DNA of 9,745 nucleotides from Bacillota bacterium (GTDB lineage: Bacteria > Bacillota_A > Clostridia > Lutisporales > Lutisporaceae). The stretch covers positions 1 to 9,745 of the forward strand of contig JAKJBT010000063.1 in assembly GCA_022706865.1 (NCBI GenBank), read 5' to 3'. Every line of letters begins with the position of its first letter. The stretch's first letter is position 1. The translations under genes and the position numbers were made by a program. Of this stretch, positions 6,673-9,745 are shown piece after piece. The notes under the pieces are model-generated. The model ran no database searches, was not told the origin of the DNA, and saw nothing but the letters and a program-made list of their open reading frames with translations.

Positions 6673-6718
6673 TAAAAAAACACCGCCATACATTTATTGA
6701 TAATAAAATGTATGGCGG
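6673..6718 (-). terminator. Intrinsic terminator after the nitrilase-like gene
   Basis: A perfect 13-bp stem, CCGCCATACATTT with its complement (6683-6695 and 6706-6718), closes a 10-nt loop and is followed on the minus strand by TG and seven T residues (6680-6674). It ends one base before the spmA ATG. It should end transcripts of the gene at 6739-7503, and it would hide the spmA SD-like GGCGG in any read-through RNA. Confidence 0.88.
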
Positions 6719-6735
6719 ATATGATTGTTTTATGT
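6707..6735 (-). promoter_or_regulatory. Possible SigE-type sporulation promoter for spmAB
   Basis: CATACATT (minus, 6714-6707) fits the SigE -10 consensus CATACANT exactly. ACATAAA (6735-6729), 14 nt upstream, is a partial match to the SigE -35 (ATA core). The predicted start near 6700 lies in the hairpin loop, so RNA made here would contain only the 3' arm of the terminator and could not fold it. SigE control of spmAB is established in B. subtilis; its use here is inferred. Because the -10 lies in a palindrome, the motif also occurs on the other strand. Confidence 0.45.
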
Positions 6736-6738
6736 GGT

Positions 6739-7503
6739 TTAATTTAACTGTATTTTGGCAACAAGCATGCCTTCCTCCCTATCCCCCGTTTCATATATGC
6801 ATTTACCGTCGGGAGCAAAGACATAACCCCCTCCCGGGAAATCCTCATCGCAAGTACGACCTGTCTGGGTTGCCGCTGCTATGAAAATTCCATCCTCTGC
6901 TGCATATTTGCCCAGTTTGCTCTTGCATTCGTTCTTCCAACAGCTGAAGTCAGGCTCCCAATCTCTGACACCTTGTCCACCTGATAATCCGGGTGCGGCA
7001 CTTTCAAAAACCAAGCTGGCACCCTGCTTGGCATACTCTTTAAAAATTCTGTCATCGTAAATATCCTGGCTTATTGCCAGTCCAAAATTATATCCTGAAT
7101 ATTTAAACATGAATGGCTTAGTCCCCGGACTGAACCATTTCGACTGATCACCCCGCAGAGTTCTTTTCCTGTAGCAGCCTTCTATCCTGCCGTCTTTTGC
7201 TACAAACTGAGTTATGTAGGGCTTTCCCTCGTAGTTCTTTTCTGCAAAACCTGCAACAATGATTGTCTGATATAAGAAGCTCATATCGGCAATACGCTGA
7301 ATTGAGGGATGAAACATGGAAAGCAGAGCATTAGAGTATTTTAGCGGATTAATACAGCCGCTGATGTTCATTTCAGGAAAACATACTATGTCAACACCTT
7401 TTTTTCTGCATTCCTCAAGATATTTATACATGCTTATTATGTTATACTCTATTGCTCCTTTCTGGCATCTCATCTGAACAAGTCCCAAGGTCAGTTCTCC
7501 CAT
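6739..7503 (-). CDS. Nitrilase-superfamily (CN hydrolase) protein lacking the catalytic Cys
   Basis: This 254-residue, single-domain protein has the carbon-nitrogen hydrolase fold. Members hydrolyse amides or nitriles with a Glu-Lys-Cys triad. Glu is present at E44 in VCFPEMNISG, and Lys at K113 in YRKRTLRGDQSKWFSPG. The third position, normally Cys in a GxxxCYDxxFPE motif, is S145 in FGLAISQDIYDDRIFKEYAKQGA. The codon is AGC (7071-7069), one base from the Cys codon TGC. The following residues are also unusual (QD instead of YD, and no PE), so loss of classical activity looks fixed rather than a single read error. The protein is otherwise full length and has a good start: ATG at 7503 with GGGAGG 8 nt upstream. 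It may be a binding or regulatory pseudoenzyme, or a Ser variant. It is monocistronic, with its own SigH-like promoter and a strong terminator; the next gene is spmA. Confidence 0.85.
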   Translation of the reverse strand: MGELTLGLVQMRCQKGAIEYNIISMYKYLEECRKKGVDIVCFPEMNISGCINPLKYSNALLSMFHPSIQRIADMSFLYQTIIVAGFAEKNYEGKPYITQFVAKDGRIEGCYRKRTLRGDQSKWFSPGTKPFMFKYSGYNFGLAISQDIYDDRIFKEYAKQGASLVFESAAPGLSGGQGVRDWEPDFSCWKNECKSKLGKYAAEDGIFIAAATQTGRTCDEDFPGGGYVFAPDGKCIYETGDREEGMLVAKIQLN

Positions 7504-7541
7504 TGCCCAAACCTCCCTCAGCAGTAGCTATCTGTAATATA

Positions 7542-7568
7542 CTTCTACACTTGTTACAAATTTCCTTT
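7542..7568 (-). promoter_or_regulatory. Possible SigH-type promoter of the nitrilase-like gene
   Basis: On the minus strand AAAGGAAAT (7568-7560), 11 nt, then GTAGAAG (7548-7542). This matches the SigH consensus RnAGGAwWW-N11-12-RnnGAAT in all but the last base. A TATATT nearby (7540-7535) has no fitting SigA -35 at 17 nt. TGTAA and TTACA half-sites (26 bp span, about 7533-7558) bracket the -10 and could be an operator. Confidence 0.35.
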
Positions 7569-7628
7569 ATTTTTTTAAAAAGAAAACACACTTTTTATTT
7601 TTTAGAAGGAAGCAGGGGTGATGAAGAA

Positions 7629-9197
7629 TTATACAATATTAGGATCAATCTTGTTCTTTTCATTACTGTCATGCTGCAATTCATTAATTGCAGGGCCTTC
7701 AATAATTTCTCCCTCATATGTGAATCTGGAACCATGGCACGGGCAGTCCCAGGACCTTTCCGCATCATTCCATTTCAATTCGCAGCCCAAATGAGTGCAG
7801 GTAGTGTCTACCGTATGAAGCTGTCCCTTCTTATCACGGTATATTCCCATTTTGTTCCCTTCAATATCAACAATTGCAGCCTCTCTCTTTTCAATCTCTA
7901 TATCCTCCGGCACAGGCTTCAGTTTCCCTGATGCTAAATTGGCCGCAACATCTGCATTTATTGATATAAAACTTGTTATTGAAGGATTCAGAACAAACCT
8001 CGAGGGGTCATAAACCTCAGCCCATGGATTCCTTCCATTAAGAATCAAATCCTTTAATATCATTGCCGAAGCTGTGCCGTTTGTCATTCCCCACTTTCTG
8101 AAGCCCGTTGCCACATATATATTTTGATCCTTGGAGGTCAGCCTTCCCACATAAGGTACTTTATCAAGAGTGGTGTAATCCTGAGTTGACCATCTGAAAA
8201 GCAGCTCCTGCACATCATAATGCTTCTTCGCAAATTCCAACAGGTTTTCATAATGACTATGAAGATTCGTTCCGTGAGCTGTCTTGTGATGCTCCCCTGA
8301 AACAATAATAAGCTCACCGCCTTGGTACTCCTGGGAGCGCAATGACCTGCCGGGGTCTTCCGCAGTAATATACATACCCCCGGGGAATTTTTCCTTCGCC
8401 CTTACCGCAACAGCATAGGATCTATCCGGATACATCCGGGCGAAATAAAAGCCCATGCCGTCAAAGCACGGAAAATGGGAAGCAATAATAACATTATCAG
8501 CTGTTACCTTTTTCCCAAGGTTGGTAACAAGGATACAGGGGTTCCCTCTATTAATATCTACTACCCTTGTTTGTTCAAATATAAAACTGCCGCCCCCGTC
8601 TACCTTCTTTGCAAGAGTCAGCAGGTACTTGCGCGGATGAAACCGCGCCTGATCATCAAATTTCACAGCCCCTTTAACCTTAAAAGGGAGGGGAGTGTCT
8701 TCTATAAATGATGATTTTATTCCTAAACCGGCTGCAGTATTTGCCTCATCTGCTATCTGCTGAACATATGAATCCATCAATGTAACGACATAAGCCGGCT
8801 CCTTATGGAAATCACAGTCTATTTTCTCTTGTTCTATCAAATCTGAAATAGTTCGGATTGCCGTTTCATTTGCATCAGCATATTGCTTTGCTTTTTCCTC
8901 TCCCATATAATTCTTTATCTTGCTGTATATCAGATCGTGCTGCGAAGTAATTTTTGCCGTTGTATGTCCCGTCGTACCCTGAATGATTCTGTCAGCTTCG
9001 ATTACAGCTACACTCAAGCCTTCTTTTTTCAGCATATACCCTGAGGTTATTCCTGTTATACCACCTCCTACTATTGCAACATCCACTTTGATATCATTCT
9101 CCAGAGCCGGATAATTGGTATTGGCAGTTGACGCCATCCAAAATGACTCAGGAGGTGGATCGGAATCGATATGATATGTATTGGTATTTCCTTCCAT
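7629..9197 (-). CDS. FAD-dependent oxidoreductase fused to a Rieske domain (YhfW-like)
   Basis: This 522-residue protein has an N-terminal DAO-type FAD domain and a C-terminal Rieske [2Fe-2S] domain. The dinucleotide motif is [21 protein letters not shown] (about 40-60), followed by VIEADR with the acidic ribose-binding residue. [14 protein letters not shown] (74-87) and the later FAD motif [16 protein letters not shown] (359-374) are typical of glycine-oxidase/MnmC-like enzymes. The Rieske cluster ligands are C467 and H469 in CTHLGC and C485 and H488 in CPCHGSRF. Length and architecture resemble B. subtilis YhfW, whose reaction is not established to my knowledge. No signal peptide or membrane segment is seen, so it is cytoplasmic. 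I start at ATG 9197, ten nt after AGGAG; a GTG at 9209 directly overlaps that AGGAG and is unlikely. The gene faces away from abrB. No convincing terminator is seen after it. Confidence 0.9.
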   Translation of the reverse strand: MEGNTNTYHIDSDPPPESFWMASTANTNYPALENDIKVDVAIVGGGITGITSGYMLKKEGLSVAVIEADRIIQGTTGHTTAKITSQHDLIYSKIKNYMGEEKAKQYADANETAIRTISDLIEQEKIDCDFHKEPAYVVTLMDSYVQQIADEANTAAGLGIKSSFIEDTPLPFKVKGAVKFDDQARFHPRKYLLTLAKKVDGGGSFIFEQTRVVDINRGNPCILVTNLGKKVTADNVIIASHFPCFDGMGFYFARMYPDRSYAVAVRAKEKFPGGMYITAEDPGRSLRSQEYQGGELIIVSGEHHKTAHGTNLHSHYENLLEFAKKHYDVQELLFRWSTQDYTTLDKVPYVGRLTSKDQNIYVATGFRKWGMTNGTASAMILKDLILNGRNPWAEVYDPSRFVLNPSITSFISINADVAANLASGKLKPVPEDIEIEKREAAIVDIEGNKMGIYRDKKGQLHTVDTTCTHLGCELKWNDAERSWDCPCHGSRFTYEGEIIEGPAINELQHDSNEKNKIDPNIV

Positions 9198-9359
9198 TAT
9201 TCTTTTCACTCCTATAGCTTATTAACATTTTTGTGCCAGTATATATCATTCGCAGGCCCGCAAAAAATATTCCTATAAATCCTCAAAGCTTGCAGCACAT
9301 GGGCTTAAGCCATAGTAGAAATAATAAATAATGATTATTATTTTATTTGTCATACGCTA

Positions 9360-9388
9360 TTGACTTTTATTGTCATAAATGTTAACAT
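9360..9388 (+). promoter_or_regulatory. SigA-type promoter P1 of abrB
   Basis: TTGACT (9360-9365), 17 nt, then TAACAT (9383-9388). The -10 sits in a perfect 16-bp palindrome TAAATGTTAACATTTA (9376-9391), a good operator candidate. The start near 9395 puts the Spo0A-type box at about +12. A second -10, TATAAT (9421-9426), follows with a poor -35 (GTAGAA at 9398-9403), suggesting a weaker or activator-dependent P2. Confidence 0.55.
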
Positions 9389-9405
9389 TTAATCATAGTA
9401 GAAAT

Positions 9406-9412
9406 TGTCGAA
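9406..9412 (+). promoter_or_regulatory. Spo0A box upstream of abrB
   Basis: TGTCGAA is an exact match to the 0A-box consensus TGNCGAA; the extended context ATTGTCGAAA matches TTTGTCGAAA in nine of ten positions. It lies between P1 and the TATAAT of P2. In B. subtilis phosphorylated Spo0A represses abrB through boxes overlapping its promoter region, so the same control is likely here. Confidence 0.6.
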
Positions 9413-9444
9413 ATTTGTTGTATAATGTAAAAGGAGGAGAGTAT

Positions 9445-9684
9445 ATGAAATCTACAGGAATTGTAAGAAAGGTCGACGAATTAGGTAGAGTTGTTATCCC
9501 GATAGAATTGAGGAGGACTCTTAACATCGAGGAAAAGGACTCCTTAGAGATATACGTTGACGGTGAGCACATCATACTGAAGAAATGTGAGCCGGCATGC
9601 ATATTCTGCGGAAACGCAAAAGACGTAGTTCAGTACAAGGGCAAGAACATTTGTCCGGCTTGTATGGAAGAATTCAAGAAATAG
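9445..9684 (+). CDS. abrB: AbrB-family transition-state regulator
   Basis: This 79-residue dimeric DNA-binding protein of the AbrB family represses stationary-phase and sporulation genes during growth. Residues 1-47 are nearly identical to the B. subtilis AbrB DNA-binding swapped-hairpin domain, beginning MKSTGIVRKVDELGRVVIPI and including ELRRTLNIEEKDSLEIYVDG. The C-terminal part differs from Bacillus: it has cysteines at 48, 52, 55, 70 and 73, with CIFC and CPAC pairs that look like a zinc-binding ribbon. This short, Cys-containing form is common in Clostridia. The ATG at 9445 has AAGGAGG with 7 nt spacing; an upstream in-frame ATG at 9379 falls in the promoter. It is the only plus-strand gene in the window and is followed 15 nt later by a long palindromic repeat. 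Confidence 0.96.
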   Translation: MKSTGIVRKVDELGRVVIPIELRRTLNIEEKDSLEIYVDGEHIILKKCEPACIFCGNAKDVVQYKGKNICPACMEEFKK

Positions 9685-9699
9685 TATAATCAAATATGA

Positions 9700-9745
9700 G
9701 GGGACGTTTCTCTTGTCCCGCAAGCGGGACAAGAGAAACGTCCCC
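9700..9745. repeat. Palindromic interspersed repeat, copy B (possible abrB terminator)
   Basis: Perfect 22-bp inverted repeats (9700-9721 and 9724-9745) are separated only by AA. The arms start GGGGACGTTTCTCTTGTCCC and end in the complement, GAAACGTCCCC, the 11-nt block shared with the repeat at 2291-2344. The window ends at its last base, so the element may extend further, and a U-tract cannot be assessed. It follows the abrB stop by 15 nt and may work as a transcription terminator. Confidence 0.75.

Larger units (their letters stand above)
9198..9444. promoter_or_regulatory. Divergent regulatory region between the YhfW-like gene and abrB
   Basis: This 247-bp AT-rich gap holds the promoters of both genes. 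Besides the abrB promoters and Spo0A box listed separately, it contains an exact 12-bp direct repeat CATAGTAGAAAT (9311-9322 and 9394-9405), TTGTCATA twice (9347-9354 and 9370-9377), GGCTTAAGCC (9302-9311), and a Fur/PerR-like AAATAAT-G-ATTATTA (9326-9340). For the leftward gene, only weak promoter candidates are visible: ATGACA-N17-TATTTA around 9327-9355, and AGGAATA with GAAT at a SigH-like but too long spacing (about 9248-9276). Confidence 0.5.

Noticed and set aside
7576..7597. Inverted repeat TAAAAAG/CTTTTTA followed by T-run on the plus strand
   Set aside because: The stem is nearly all A-T, and the T-run is on the wrong strand to serve the leftward YhfW-like gene, so I do not call a terminator.
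1..9745. Defence island, CRISPR array, toxin-antitoxin pair, prophage or biosynthetic cluster
   Set aside because: All genes fit conserved housekeeping or sporulation families; no spaced direct repeats, integrases, transposases or paired small ORFs with RBS were seen.

Overview
The window looks like chromosomal housekeeping DNA from an anaerobic, endospore-forming, low-to-moderate GC member of the Clostridia. Evidence includes strong GGAGG ribosome binding sites, the spore maturation genes spmA/spmB, an AbrB regulator preceded by a Spo0A-type box, a T-box leader on metG, and the order metG-tatD-(TatD-linked radical SAM)-yabE-rnmV. The order resembles the conserved metG-tatD-yabE-rnmV block of Bacillus and Clostridia. 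Nothing in the sequence identifies a species with certainty.

Layout, left to right. Nine of ten genes are on the minus strand, so transcription runs right to left. Positions 1-209 hold the N-terminal part of RNase M5 (rnmV). 251-1288 is a membrane-anchored YabE-type cell-wall protein with G5 and 3D domains; its ~120-nt 5' leader (1289-1410) folds into two hairpins behind a near-consensus promoter. 1553-2131 is a TatD-associated radical SAM protein. 2350-3114 is TatD. 3239-5191 is methionyl-tRNA synthetase, with a complete T-box leader (5205-5494, AUG specifier) and a strong promoter. 5579-6672 is the spmA-spmB pair, translationally coupled by an ATGA overlap. 6739-7503 is a nitrilase-superfamily protein that has Ser where the catalytic Cys should be. 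7629-9197 is a FAD-dependent oxidoreductase fused to a Rieske domain (YhfW-like). A 247-bp divergent regulatory region separates it from abrB (9445-9684, plus strand).

How the parts fit. metG, tatD, yabE and rnmV cover tRNA charging, a metal-dependent nuclease, cell-wall remodelling and 5S rRNA maturation. The right half leans towards sporulation control. abrB has tandem promoters and a TGTCGAA box. The nitrilase-like gene has a SigH-like promoter. spmAB has a SigE-like promoter lying inside the terminator hairpin of the upstream gene, so one sequence may stop vegetative transcription and start mother-cell transcription.

Two related palindromic repeats sharing GAAACGTCCCC follow the stop codons of tatD and abrB, and a GTACGGG-type 7-bp tandem repeat follows metG. 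There is no transposase, CRISPR array, tRNA, rRNA or defence system. The most promising less-described items are the structured yabE leader, the promoter-in-terminator at spmA, and the Cys-to-Ser nitrilase homologue.
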